Source of the DNA: Liquidambar formosana | Lineage: Eukaryota; Streptophyta; Magnoliopsida; Saxifragales; Altingiaceae | Direction of reading: 5' to 3' | Assembly (NCBI GenBank): GCA_039720395.1 | Contig: CM077833.1 | Coordinates: 5,471,036-5,535,035, forward strand | Length of the DNA stretch: 64,000 nucleotides | Part shown: positions 33,886 through 45,900 of the stretch, piece by piece | Position numbering within the stretch: position 1 is the first letter of the stretch | Layout: every line of letters begins with the position of its first letter | Notes under the pieces: model-generated | What the model was told of the DNA's origin: nothing | Database searches by the model: none | What the model saw: the letters and a program-made list of their open reading frames with translations, nothing else | Program-made: the position numbers and the translations under genes

Positions 33886-35264
33886 GGGAGCATTAACGCT
33901 GCATTCGCATTGTCAGTGTCTATCACGTGGTTTTGGGTTGGTATTGCTCGCAATTGAGGTAGGAAATGTGGCTTCTTTACATTTAATATGGTGTTGTTCT
34001 ATAATTGTGATTTTAAATGCCTTAATGATATTTTTGGATTTTTCCACTGATTTATGACCAAATATTTTTATTACTTGTTCAAAATTTAGGGAATCCTTCA
34101 ATATATCCTTGATACGACTGTTTTATATTATTCCCTAAAGATACATGGTTATATACTCGTTTAAATGTTATTGTGAAATATCTGTTAAATGTGTGGAATT
34201 TTCATGATACTTGGATCTTGGAAAAATGCTTTATAAATGTTGTTTACTTGGAAATGCTTTAGAAATGTTACTGAAATTCTAGAAATTTATCAAACATGTT
34301 TATGGATACTTTTGGACACTCGGATATTTATTTGAATGATGGAAAATGTTTTGGATATATGGACCTTGGGTCTCGGTATGCATCAAACGGGTGGGGGCAT
34401 CACAATGGAATGGTGTCCTGCGTTGAGAATACTCCGCGAATAGCAAGCAGGGTAAAGTGCCCTTGGGTGAAAGACCTTGAAGCCCTCGAGGAAGAGCGCC
34501 GCGTAGGTGTTGGTTATTTTCGTGCTTGGCTGAGCCGAGGGTTGACGTGACGACGTAACCTGTGATCAGCGACGGTTGATGCATGGTCTGATCCCATAGT
34601 CTTGGGAATTGGAGATACTATGAGAATTTTGGGAAATTAACTCAAAACCCACACAAAGTATTGATTTGTGACTGATATTTGATTTGAGTTATTAAATGAT
34701 TTTAATTCATATACCATGTATCTGCACATATATTAATTGTATAGAATCCACACATATTTCCTATTGGGCTTTGCAGCTCATCCTATTATTATTTCAGATG
34801 ATCAGGTGATGAATGAAGGTTCGCCGATGGCGGATGCCTAGTGGCATGATATGAGGTTGGAATGTGAAGGTTGCATACTAACATAGTCATGGATGAGGAT
34901 AGATGCACGTGCATTACATAAAGACTATGTTATTTTGGTGTATAGACATTACTATTATTATTGTTATTACAATTAGAATTTACTGAACTTTGAGTAGTTT
35001 GAATCTAGCCTATATGTGCCAGGGATGTTAGCATTATTTTGGGGGATCATATATTATTATGGGCATAATGTGTGAGCATAACATTTCATATTAATTATTT
35101 GGGTATTATTGATGAGCTGGCACCATTATTATTAAAAAAAAAAAAAAAAATACACGTGGATTTGACTAAGTCTTCCGCAACTTTTATACTCTGACTTATC
35201 CACGTGTACACCTTTTTACTTTGACTTTTATCCACGTGTCGACTCTCCGAGTCGGGGCGTGACA
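33886..35264 (+). repeat. Tekay-like solo LTR, right part
   Basis: Continues the LTR from 29907 and ends CGGGGCGTGACA, followed by AGTGG (35265-35269), the perfect partner of the left duplication. It includes an A-run at about 35134-35150. Frames such as 34296-34550 lie inside the LTR. Confidence 0.7.
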
Positions 35265-35269
35265 AGTGG

Positions 35270-35813
35270 AAAGTCATCCTTAGGGCATACCTTATTCAAA
35301 TCACGAAAGTCTACACACATACGCAGTCTGCCATCCTTTTTTGGAACTAGTACTATATTTGCAAGCCATTCAGGGTACTCCACAACCTTAAGGAACTTAG
35401 CTTCTATCTGCTTGATCACCTCTTCCTTTATCTTCAACGCCCACTTAGGCTTCATTCTCCTTAACTTCTACTTAACAGGCTTCATATCAGGATTGGTTGG
35501 AATGTGATGCTGCACTATGTCTGTGTCTACTCTGGGCATATCTTCATAAGACCAGGCGAACGCTTCAAGATTTTCTCTCAACAACTCAACCAATTGTTCT
35601 TTTTCAGAAGGGGAAAGTGTTGTACCAATTTTAATTATTTTTGGCAATTCATTCGTCCCTAGATTAATTGATTCTAGTTCTTCTGTAATTGGTTGTGCTA
35701 TCCCTTTATTCCTTTGCTCAACGAGCTCGGGAGGGATATTAGCGTCTCTAAGGTCTATTTCCATGCCACACACATTAAGAGACAAAAAGGCGAGAAGACA
35801 ATGGATATAATCT
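35270..35813 (-). pseudogene. RT N-terminal part of element B
   Basis: After the predicted intron it reads LRENLEAFAWSYEDMP, PVK, a TAG at 35468-35470 where related elements have Gln, KLRRMKPKWALKIKEEV and the RT motifs NIVLVPKKDGRLRMCVDF and RDLNKVCPKDDFPL. The Tekay-like LTR then interrupts; RT resumes at 28683. Confidence 0.85.
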
Positions 35814-35957
35814 CTGCGAAAAAATAAAGAAAGTACCAATCACTAATTGAAGACTCTAAAACAACAAAACTTATGACAACTCTAAAGGACTCAACAAATG
35901 AAATACTTTAAACAAAGACAGATTATTTGCTGACTCAAGACTCAAAAGAAAACCTAC
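35814..35957 (-). other. predicted intron between protease/G-patch and RT
   Basis: Minus-strand donor GTAGGT at 35957 and acceptor TTTTTTCGCAG ending at 35814. With these borders the upstream frame leaves two bases and the downstream frame supplies one, so the reading frame joins. Ogre elements are known for an intron at this place. Splicing here is inferred. Confidence 0.55.
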
Positions 35958-36784
35958 ATATCCTTTACTGGTTTAGACTCTTCTTTCCTTGGAACAAGAA
36001 CGGGGGATCCTTCGGTGTACCAATTCTGAAGTGGCTCGCTGACTATTTGGAATGCTGGAACTGGAACCTCTTCACAATCTTCGATGGCTAGCACATATTC
36101 TGAAAACAATCGGTCCATAACCTCTGAATCCATGCTGTCTGCCTAATCCTCTTCTTCTCTGTCGCTATCTATTGCAGAATCCTCAACCATGGTTGCTGTG
36201 ATCGGATACCACTCGGTCTTAAAGAAAATCTCAAACCCTGGGACTCTAGCTCCAATGGACTCCACATAAGTAGGCTCTGGAAAACCACAATATGGGAAAT
36301 CTTCTCCTTCTTTCATAAAGCATCCGTTCAAGGTTGGCTTGTAAGGCTTAAGCGGGTGAATAACAGTGTGTCCGTGAGCTTTAGTAATCTCTTTCTCTTT
36401 TCTCAGCCACGCTCGTTCCTTGTAATCTGCTTGTGTTGGCTTATATCCCAAACCAAAGGTATGCAAGGCTGATTGGTGCTTAATTGGCTCTGAAATTCCT
36501 TGGTGCCTTGGTCCCATCCCCATGCCAGGAAAGAAACCCATGATCTTCATGATCTCAGCAACACGCAAGTTCCCATGTGGTGAGAAGTCTAGTGGGATAA
36601 GTTCTCTACCTGCGGGTGTTGAGTTGATGACCTGCACATATTCAAACCCTGACAATGGCATATCTGAAGGATCGTGCTTGATCTCACAAATGGGGATTCT
36701 TGACATTTGACTGGCAGCGAGTTCATAATCTCCTTGTAGGGTCACAATAGATCCTTTGTAAGGGAACTTAACTTTTTGGTGCAA
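35958..36784 (-). pseudogene. G-patch region of element B polyprotein
   Basis: It has a glycine-patch-like segment from GFFPGMGMGPRHQGISEP to TFGLGYKPT. G-patches are RNA-binding modules also found after the protease of betaretroviruses. An in-frame TAG at 36143-36145 separates it from a further frame (MDSEVMDRLFSEYVLAIED...) that runs to the intron. It is acidic at its end (DSDREEED). Confidence 0.7.
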
Positions 36785-37246
36785 AGACGATGGGATGGCC
36801 CCGTTTGGATGGATCCATGGTCAGCCTAGCAAGAGATTGAAACAGGCAGGAACATCAAGAACTTGGAATTCAACTTCAAACTCTACTGGTCCTATGATTA
36901 ACGGTAAGGTCACCATACCAATTACTTCCCTTCTTGTGTTGTCATATGCTCTCACTGATTACCTAAATGGCACGAAATCTGTAGGTCCCAACCTAAGGGA
37001 TGTAGCAGTACGAAGTGGACACACATTCAAAGCGGAGCCATTGTTAATAAGGATGGTGGGAACCCGTTTCCCTAGGGTATCAACGGTTATGTTCAAAGCT
37101 TGCACATGATCTCTCTTCCCTTTTGGCAAATCAGCTTCCGTAAAGATTATGGTAGCTGCTTTCTCGACAGGGGTTATAAGACTCACCAATCCTTCTGGTG
37201 AAGTATCGATGGGTACTTGGGCATGGTTCAAGAGTTTAAGCATAGT
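36785..37246 (-). pseudogene. aspartic protease of element B, catalytic Asp changed
   Basis: The protease cuts the Gag-Pol polyprotein. The active-site segment reads TILINNGSALNVCPL. Related elements have Asp at the first Asn of NNGS, and here the codon is AAC, one G-to-A change from GAC. TAA at 36959-36961 and TGA at 36821-36823 (before PWIHPNG, where Arg is usual) also break it. The change would abolish catalysis. Confidence 0.8.
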
Positions 37247-39728
37247 CTAACGGTGTTTGAGAGAAGCCATAAGCAATCCCCATATGGTAATGTTGGCTTG
37301 AGTCTTTTTCAATTGCTTTAGGACTTCATCCTCTTCATCGTAGATTTTAGGTCTTTGCCCATTCTTTAGTGCTTCCACCAGATTTTCATTCTCAAGGTAG
37401 GATGGTTTAAAGTAACGACCACCCCTAGTCAAATGGTTAACTTCTTTAGAGTCTACCCATAAATCATTTATTTCATTGCTACAAGATTCACCCATGATAT
37501 CTCCCCATTCAAGCGTATCTACCTCTTGCATTAGAGATTCTTCTGTCGACCATTCTTCTTTCACCAATTTTCCCCATCCGGGTGGGTGGACTGGGGATTT
37601 CTCCATTGGTTGCTCATCTTCCCATGGATTTCCCCATCCGGTTGCACGAATAGGAATTGCCATTGGAGGTGGTGCAGTATAGAGAACATAGAAATCAAAT
37701 TTCCCAGATGGTTCCCCCAATAAACCCACTTCAGGATCTTCGGCATCATACCTTTCCTTTAACTGTTGCTGAAATGACTTTCGAGGCTTACTCGGCTTCT
37801 TCGGCACTTCCTTCTCAACAACCTCTTCTTTCCCCATAGGCTTTTCCTCGGGATTTTCCCATTCTAACATATTGATCTCTTGCATGTTTTCTTCATATAG
37901 GGTGGGCAACAATGTAGGCACTTCGCATGGACTTGGCTGTGGAACTATCAGAACTCCCTCATCAATCAAGTCTTGGACTATTTTCTTTAGCAAGGTGCAA
38001 TCTTCGGTATCATAGCCAGATTTTCTATGGTATAGGCAAAAGGATAGGTCAGGGATAAGTGAAGGCTTAGATGGAAGGGGAGTAATAAGGCCTCTTTTCT
38101 TGCAATGGTGAAATACTTTTGTAAGACTCATAGGCACAGTGGTGTAATGGCGAATAGGTCGAGGTGAACGAGGTGAATCTTCTATTACATTGACATTAGA
38201 AGTGAGGGATGGGTTATGGGATGGCAAAGGATTTTGGGTGACATTGGGACGGTTAGGAGGAGTAGGTAGGCCTATGATCTTCTTGTCAATGAGGTCTTGT
38301 ATTTCATGCCTGAGACGGACACAACGGTCTGTTCTATGGCCTATGGATTGATGGAAATGGCAGTACTCATTTTCGTTGTACCACCTAGGCAATGGATTTG
38401 GTAGAGGTATTGGATCTAGAGGTTTAAGGATACCCCTTGCTTTCAATCTTTCATAAACTTTGTCCAACGGTGCATACAAATCAGAGAATTGATGAGGAGT
38501 AGAATTGTTGCCAATGTTCTATGGCTGTTGTGGAGCGATTGCATTCACTTCAGCAGGTGCCTTTCCATTGTTCCCTAACCGACGAAACCTTGAAGGATCT
38601 TCAACCTTAAGGGTGCCATCAGTTATTGCATCTTCAACTTGCATCCCAGAGCTAATCAGAGCTTTGAAAGTGGGAAAGTGATGAGCGAACAAGTGCTTGT
38701 GATATATAGGCAATAGGTTCTTGACCACCATTCGTATCTGTTCTTCTTCATTAGGCCTATTGAACATCTTAGAAGCTTTCTTCCTCCACCTAGTGATGTA
38801 GGAAGAGAAAGATTCATTTGCCGCCTGTTTAGTAGTCTCCAAGTCTCTCCTTGTCACATCAACCTTCGTATTGTACTTGTAGTGATCGGTGAATTCCTTG
38901 CACACGTCTTCCCATGTTCTAGTCTTTGACTCATCCAAACTTGGAAACCAATGCAGTGAAGAAGTGCCAAGTGATTCATGGAATGATTGAGCCATTAACT
39001 CCTCGGAAGCACCATGAGGTTGCATTGCTCGGACATACATTTTCAAGTGAGTCTTAGGGCAACCCGTTCCATCAAACTTCTGTAACTCTGGCATCTTGAA
39101 TGAAGTCGGCAGTCTTGCTTGAGGGAAGAGAGAAAGAGTGTGGATATCCACGAAATCATCAGCACAGGCGAATACCTTTCAAAGTCTTCTCCAAAGCCAA
39201 AATCCTTGCAGCTATCATCTTTTGGTCATCACTTACAGGAGGGTTTTCGGTGGTGGGGACAAAAGTAGATGATTGGGTGTAAATGGGGATGTTTTGTAGT
39301 GGAGGTTGAGTATGTGGAGGTGGTGGATTTTGGGCTTGGCCCCCAACTTAGGCAGATGGATTGGATTGATTTTGGACAATGGGGACTTGAGTGTTGGGTA
39401 TGGCCTAATCTGTAGGAACATTGTGGATGAGGATAGGGGTTCGGTTGTTGATCTCTTATGCCATCCTTATTGCGGTTTCAGACTTCACTGATACCTCTTC
39501 CAACTTCCCAAGGATATCATTCAATAGCCTCTCAATCCTCCGTGGATCCACGGGAGTCCCAGAAACAGATGCCCCCTCAGGTGTAGCCGAGTTATTCAAT
39601 GCAAAAGTCTCATCCATGGCGAGGTCTTGTTCGGTACTTCCTCTGATCAAACGGTCTGAAGAGTCACGAGTCCAAGCCAGCACTCTATTACATCCAAATG
39701 ACCCATACTTAGTTACAAAGTGACACAA
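37247..39728 (-). pseudogene. gag: gag of element B
   Basis: N-terminal frame 39728-39456, capsid frame 39151-38519 (FDGTGCPKTHLKMYVRAM, TWEDVCKEFTDHYKYN), then 38479-37247 with two zinc-knuckle-like motifs, CHFHQSIGHRTDRC and CLYHRKSGYDTEDC. Breaks: stops between 39455 and 39160, a frame slip near 39160, TAG at 38519-38521 and TAG at 37247-37249. The product would be the particle protein. The capsid part is clearly related to that of element A but longer at the C-terminus. Confidence 0.85.
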
Positions 39729-40544
39729 AGCGCCTTTAGTCTCTACAATTGATTTAAACGGGTGGGTAATGGTCCAATAACATTCCTTTAGTTGGGTTTC
39801 TCATGCTTATGAGCCCAATGGGCTTTAAGTAAGAAGGTCATACTAAAGGGATGTAGGTCAATTGATTTTAAAGTCATGTTACCCCTTAAAATTAACCACC
39901 CACATAGCATTCATTCATATCTCCAACCAGCATTCAAGAACAAGAAACCGGATCACTGTATCGAGGGCTTTGTATCATCTTCTCAAAGAACCATGACATG
40001 AATTGCATTGCCATCCATTCCATTCACATTTATTCCCATAACAAATATTCATGCCACACATACATTCATTCCATACACACATACATTCAAACACACATCC
40101 ACTTTGTACCTGCATTCATTCCACAAGCATGGTGACTTTAAACTAGGCGAGTCCATGTGTCCTAGACAGTCCATTATATGCACTAAAAGGGTAGGATAGT
40201 GTCCCCTACTTGCTTGAATCAACTATATACCTATCACGTATAGCATGAGGGATGCCGTGTGAGTCAAGTGGTATGTGTTGATCCATTTAATATACCCAAG
40301 GGTAAAACCCAAGGATACGTGGCAAGAGGAGTTGATAGCTTTGCAAACATGACACCCGAGAACGAAGGGAACCAGGGTCAAGGCTAAGCCAATCAGAAAA
40401 GGCAAGGATACATCGACCTATCATTCAAATGCAATTGCGCACACAATGCAATAAAGTAAACACACATTCAAGCGTATGCAAGTGATTGATTTTAATTTAA
40501 GTAATTAAATTAGCCCATATAAATTCCTTGAGTCTAGTCCACTA
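39729..40544 (-). other. 5' leader of element B
   Basis: No ORF upstream of gag is evident, so the extra ORF1 described in some Ogre elements is not seen here. The end near the primer site (40430-40544) matches the element A leader. Confidence 0.5.
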
Positions 40545-40563
40545 ATCCCTAGCAGAGTCGCCA
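40545..40563 (-). other. primer binding site of element B
   Basis: Minus-strand TGGCGACTCTGCTAGGGAT, three bases from the LTR. Confidence 0.8.
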
Positions 40564-40566
40564 GAC

Positions 40567-41307
40567 TGTGAACCACGGGTTTCGATTCGGGAATAGGAAG
40601 GAAAGAACCCTTCTTTTAAAAAGACTTGTAGAGATTTAAATTAATAAAAATTTGGTTTTTAAAAGGTTCACAAAAACAAAACAAACAAGGAGTCGCCACC
40701 TCATTTTTAGAAAAAGAGGAAAACCATAAAAACAGTTTTTAAAGAAAACCTTTGAAAACAAACCACATGACTCCGATCAAGGAAAAACAGGTCTATCAAA
40801 ACAAGAGAGGATTCGGAGACTAAGTTACGATGTGGGAAGGTTCTAGGAAACATCCTATAGGCACCCACATCGCCCCAAAATGGGTCTCTGAATTTATATG
40901 GGCTATTTCAATCACTTCCTAACTAGTCACCATGCATATGCAAAGAATCATCCATAAATAATCCACATTCATCCATGAACATCCATAAAGCAATAAACAT
41001 CCATAAAGCATGTAAACATCCATGAACAAGTATGAGAGATATGGAAAGCAAGTAAGAGAGACAAAGAATGAGCAAACAAATCCATCCTACTCCTCTAGCA
41101 ATCATATGTGATGGATAAATGGGTAAACATGGGTCCATCCTACTCCTCTAGCAAATAAGTGATGAATAAATGATGAAGCATGAGTCCATCCTACTCCTCT
41201 AGCATATATGTGATGGACAAATGGGTAGAAAGAAAGAAAAAAAGAAAGAAAAAGGAAACCTAGGATATTTAGTATCCTAGGGCGGACTTGAACATCAAAT
41301 GAGCACC
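40567..41307 (-). repeat. family B 5' LTR of element B, U5-side part
   Basis: Same as 9819-10551 of the 3' LTR: GGAGTCGCCA (40689-40698), hairpin (40829-40871) and the TCCATCCTACTCCTCTA repeats. It is interrupted at 41307 by the copia-type element, between the palindrome and the CTACGTA hairpin. Confidence 0.9.
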
Positions 41308-42960
41308 TGTTGGGAATCGAACAAGAGGGAAAAATACAAAGGCGAAATATAAAAATTTTTCCTACGATTCCCAATCCCATGAATCTAACTATGCATAACA
41401 CAAAATCAAACCCTAACTACAAAGAGGGTTAGAACACTTACAGAATTTTTGTCTTCTCCTTTTTGCTCCAAGCTTTGATTCCGGACAGCGGTGAATGAGT
41501 AGCCCAAGTGTGCTGCCTCCAACGGTATCCACACATAGCTAGAGCTTCAAGTCCTAATCCTCTTTTCCTTGTTGTTGCTAGAGTAGGAGAAGAGAAGAGA
41601 GAGAGAGAGAGAGAGTGCTGGAAATTCTGGCCAGCCCTTGGGAAGTTCAACTTGTGATGATGTCACACATCATAGTGTGACTTATATAGTCCACACTAAG
41701 GGGGCCGGCCTTAAGGGGAAACCCTATTAGGGTTTTATGCAATTTCTCTAAATTGCACAATAACCCCTATAAATTATATCAAATATAAATAGGCCTCAAA
41801 GAACTATTCTTTATGCACTTATACCCTTTCTCTCATAGACTTTAAAGCTCATCTTGCATGATCAGTGTGTGACCCATTGGGTTCACATCATCAAGTAGTA
41901 GGAATAGCACGAGGTGTGCACAATGGAACTCTTTCCATTTAGGGTCTAATTGGAACTCCTTCCAATTCCCTAATTGATTATAACTCACTTATATCAATTA
42001 GGGCTTCTACTAACCATGAGTAACACCTAGCATATGGCTCATGGTGTGGTCCTTAATGAGGTGAATAGTCATTTACAAAGAACCCTTCTGTTATAGTTTA
42101 TAGGTTACAATTGCATCCTTCCTTCAATACAATGTTTCCAATTGAACTAATAGGACATGGAAGTCTGTAAAGTCCCTAGTTCAATTACTTTATACTCATT
42201 CATAGATATCAACTCATTGATGAACTCATGAAACTCTTTTCATATTCATCCTACCATGGCCATGGATTTAATGAGTTATATTATGAATGCTATATGAGAC
42301 ATTCTCTCTCTTTTTCCTGAGAGTGATGGATCCCTTGTTGATCACTCACATGCCTTCATACACATAGCAGTAGGGCCAATGAACACCTTTGCAAACCCCT
42401 GAATAGGATTTGCACTTAGTGTTATCAAACTTCTAAAGCTACATGCATAAGACAACTATGGTGTCTCAGGTCTAAGGATTACTTGTGCCACTATAACAAT
42501 GAGAAACTGATTGACAGGCAGGATAAAACTCCATTCAGTTTATCTCATATCTTTGGTCACATTCAGTGTACCTATTCTTGTAATAGGCACCCACTTGTTG
42601 GTTGTAGTGTCTCCACACAAATAGCTTGAGACTAGCTATCCTCCTATAGAGTCAACCTAACAAGTGCTAGTCCTATGGTTCATTACTGTCCATCATAGTG
42701 AACCTTCAACTAGGAATGCTTTAGGAGTTTAGTACAGAGATATATCTATAGTCTCAAAATTACAACTCTTTGTAATTCCATATTCTCAACTCTAACTCCA
42801 TGGACATATTATGTAAATATAAATGATGCATATAAACATAATAGAATAAGCCCTTTTATTAAATCAATAATAAATGTGACATACATAAATGAAATCAAAT
42901 GATTGTTCCTAATCCCTAAACAATCATCTCTATGATTGGCTCTAAGGCATAATCCTAACA
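41308..42960 (-). repeat. family F LTR (3' LTR of F1)
   Basis: TGTTGGGAATCG to ATAATCCTAACA on the plus strand. The polypurine tract follows at 42961-42971. A GA microsatellite lies near 41596-41615. Confidence 0.9.
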
Positions 42961-45900
42961 ATCTCCCACTTGCACTGAAGCCAATCGACCATGTATTGCA
43001 TACTTATCTTCTTAAGATGTTGGTCTTAGACATAACCAATTATGTTTTAAAGCTTTAGTCAGTAGGTCTACAAAAACTTATGTAGATAATATCTTTTATA
43101 ATGTATCTATTACCTCTTCCAATGATTCCTCTAATCACTTGGAATTGCCGCTCTATGTGTTTGGACTTTTGATGAGACCGTGATTCCTATACTTGAGATA
43201 TAGACCTATTGTTGTCACAAAACAAGGTGTGGGCAACTCAATGGAAGGAACAACTCCAAGTTCTAAATGAACTTATAGATCCAAACAGTCTCCTAGATAA
43301 TGCGACAATTAATTCACCCTTAATAATGGAATCCACTGTATCTTTCATACAGTTCTTCCATTAAGTATTTCACCAACTAAAGTGAATATAAAATATACCC
43401 TATATGGATTATATCCAAATCCATATACCCATCTACTATGAGTTTACAATTTCCATATACAATCCAATATTCCAAATTTGAATTGACTGATAACTATTTG
43501 TAACAATTACAACATAATAGATATCAGGTTCAATACATAGTGTAGAATAAGGCTTCTTAACACTTTAAGAACCTTACTTGTGTTATCCTAGGGCACATGC
43601 CTTTGAATAATGAATTCTTATCTAAAGTAAATCAGACCTCCCTTAGAATTCTCCATGTTGAACTCCTTCAACATTTCAACTATGTTTGATGATTTGGAGA
43701 TACTTAGCAATCTATATGATCTATCTCTATAGATCTTGTTGGATGCTTCTGCCAAATCTTTCATGAATTAGTTTTTCTCCAAAAACCAAAACGATTAGGA
43801 TGTCATTCATATATCATTCATAATGATTAGGATGTCATCTATACTTAGGATAAAGAAAAACGATCGCACTCCCACTAACCTTTTATACACTCATGGTCCA
43901 TCTCTACAATGAGAGAAATCAAACAATTTGATTACTTCAACTTTATAGATGTTCTAATTATGAGAACCTTGTAGTCTATTAATAGACTTCTATAACTTAC
44001 ACACTTTTATGGTTTTTCACCATTTGATATAACATCTTTATATCCTTTTTGACATATCTCATATTCAAAATGTGTGTTTATAGATAATAAGATCCAAATG
44101 GATTTCAGCATAACTATTATCAAACAAGTTTCTTTATAGACAACTTTTTGCCTATGTTAAAAACATTCTTAAATAGCCAAGCCTTTTAGGTCTCTACCTG
44201 TCCATATTGGATTTAATGACTCTTAGTCATTTCTTAAGTTAATGTCAAACATCGCCTAATCATAATCAATAGGATTATCTTGGTGATCTTTATCACCAAA
44301 GAACAATTCTTTCACATTCTAATGGAGATACAATATCTCTCTTATGTTAAAGAAATATCCAATTTGATCTATGAAAAGAATGTGGTGTAATTAAAGGTTT
44401 TGCCTCAATAGGGGCAAGGGTTGGATCTTTGTTGGTTTGTGGCTTTACAAACAATTCTGTAAATTCTATCTACTTTTGCATCTTTCGTGAATGAACTCTT
44501 TCTCAAGAAAATCCAGCAATCATCCTAATGGACAACTTTTGTTCATTAGAGTAATAGAAATACTATCCCAACCACTTTTAGGATATACCACAATTCAACA
44601 CTTACTTGACCTTATTTCCAGATTGTCTACATTATGTTTCCAGACAAACGTAGCACAAGCCCAAGCCTTAACTTCTTTAAGTTGGGTTTCTTCCCATATC
44701 ATATCTGATATAATTGGGACAAAACTGGAGTGAACCCTAAATTATCAATATGTAGCAATTTTAAGGTATATCCTAGATGGATACATTAGTAAAACTCATG
44801 ATGGATCAAACCATATCTTAATAGGGTTCAATTTGTTCTCTTAGATTCACCATTGAGCTATGGTATTCTAAGATGAGTCTACTATAATTGAATGCATGCT
44901 CTACATGACTGTATACATCACAATGTATAGTCAAATTATAAATGTAACTCATTCACTTCATCAAGTAAAAGATGGGTTTGGTCATCTCATAACCAAGTCA
45001 TAATCGTTACATTTAAATGAGAGTCTCTACATCTCTTGTATTCTCGGAATACGTTGCATTCGCTCTAATTAGTCATTTAAATTCGGAAATCAAATTTCTA
45101 GAATGTCTTAAATGACTTAGTTAAGAAATAAGTTCCCAAAATTAATCTAGCAACTCTTGCTCTATTAAAATTTTTAAAGGTAACTTATTATCTACTTAAC
45201 TTTCTGCTTCGATTTAGATTATACTAGAATCCAAAAACCAAGAAGCAAAACTAACCAACAATTTAGTTTAAAGCATGAACCAAAACTTCAAAAGTTTGGT
45301 TCTTCTAGGAAGACTGGTACTTTATCAAGTTCCCTTTACAATACCTTATATTTACTACAAAATAATTATATTTCTTTGTCTTTGACTTTTCAAGACTTGC
45401 TTTCCTCTATGCTTCCATTTTAAATCACATCTAGCTTCTCAAGCTATTCTATGTGATTAATCATTTTTCAAAAGAATGATTATTAATAAACAACTTTTAT
45501 TACATCCTAGTCCAAAAGAAGTCCTTTACAAGTACTATACTTTATAGTATTATTTCACTCATAATACAACCTTTGTATGTGATGTAGGACATCAAAGGCA
45601 CTTGCATTGACTAATTTTGCTTCTAAAGCTCATTAGTCATCAATACTATCATATAGCATGGCAACAAGATGCCAATTGCGCATAGTGTCTTTTTCTTCTT
45701 AGGATGTTTTATGGAGGGCCTTTAATAAAAGGCCTAATAGCATATAAACAATCTTTTGAAATTGAGAACAATTCTCAATTTCCTAAGTCAATCAAAGAAA
45801 TCGGGTTTAGTCAAACTATCAATATCCTATATTAGGAAATAGGGGTTTTGAGGTGAGTAATTAGGTAATCTACATAAACAAAGAATTAGATTTCATTTTT

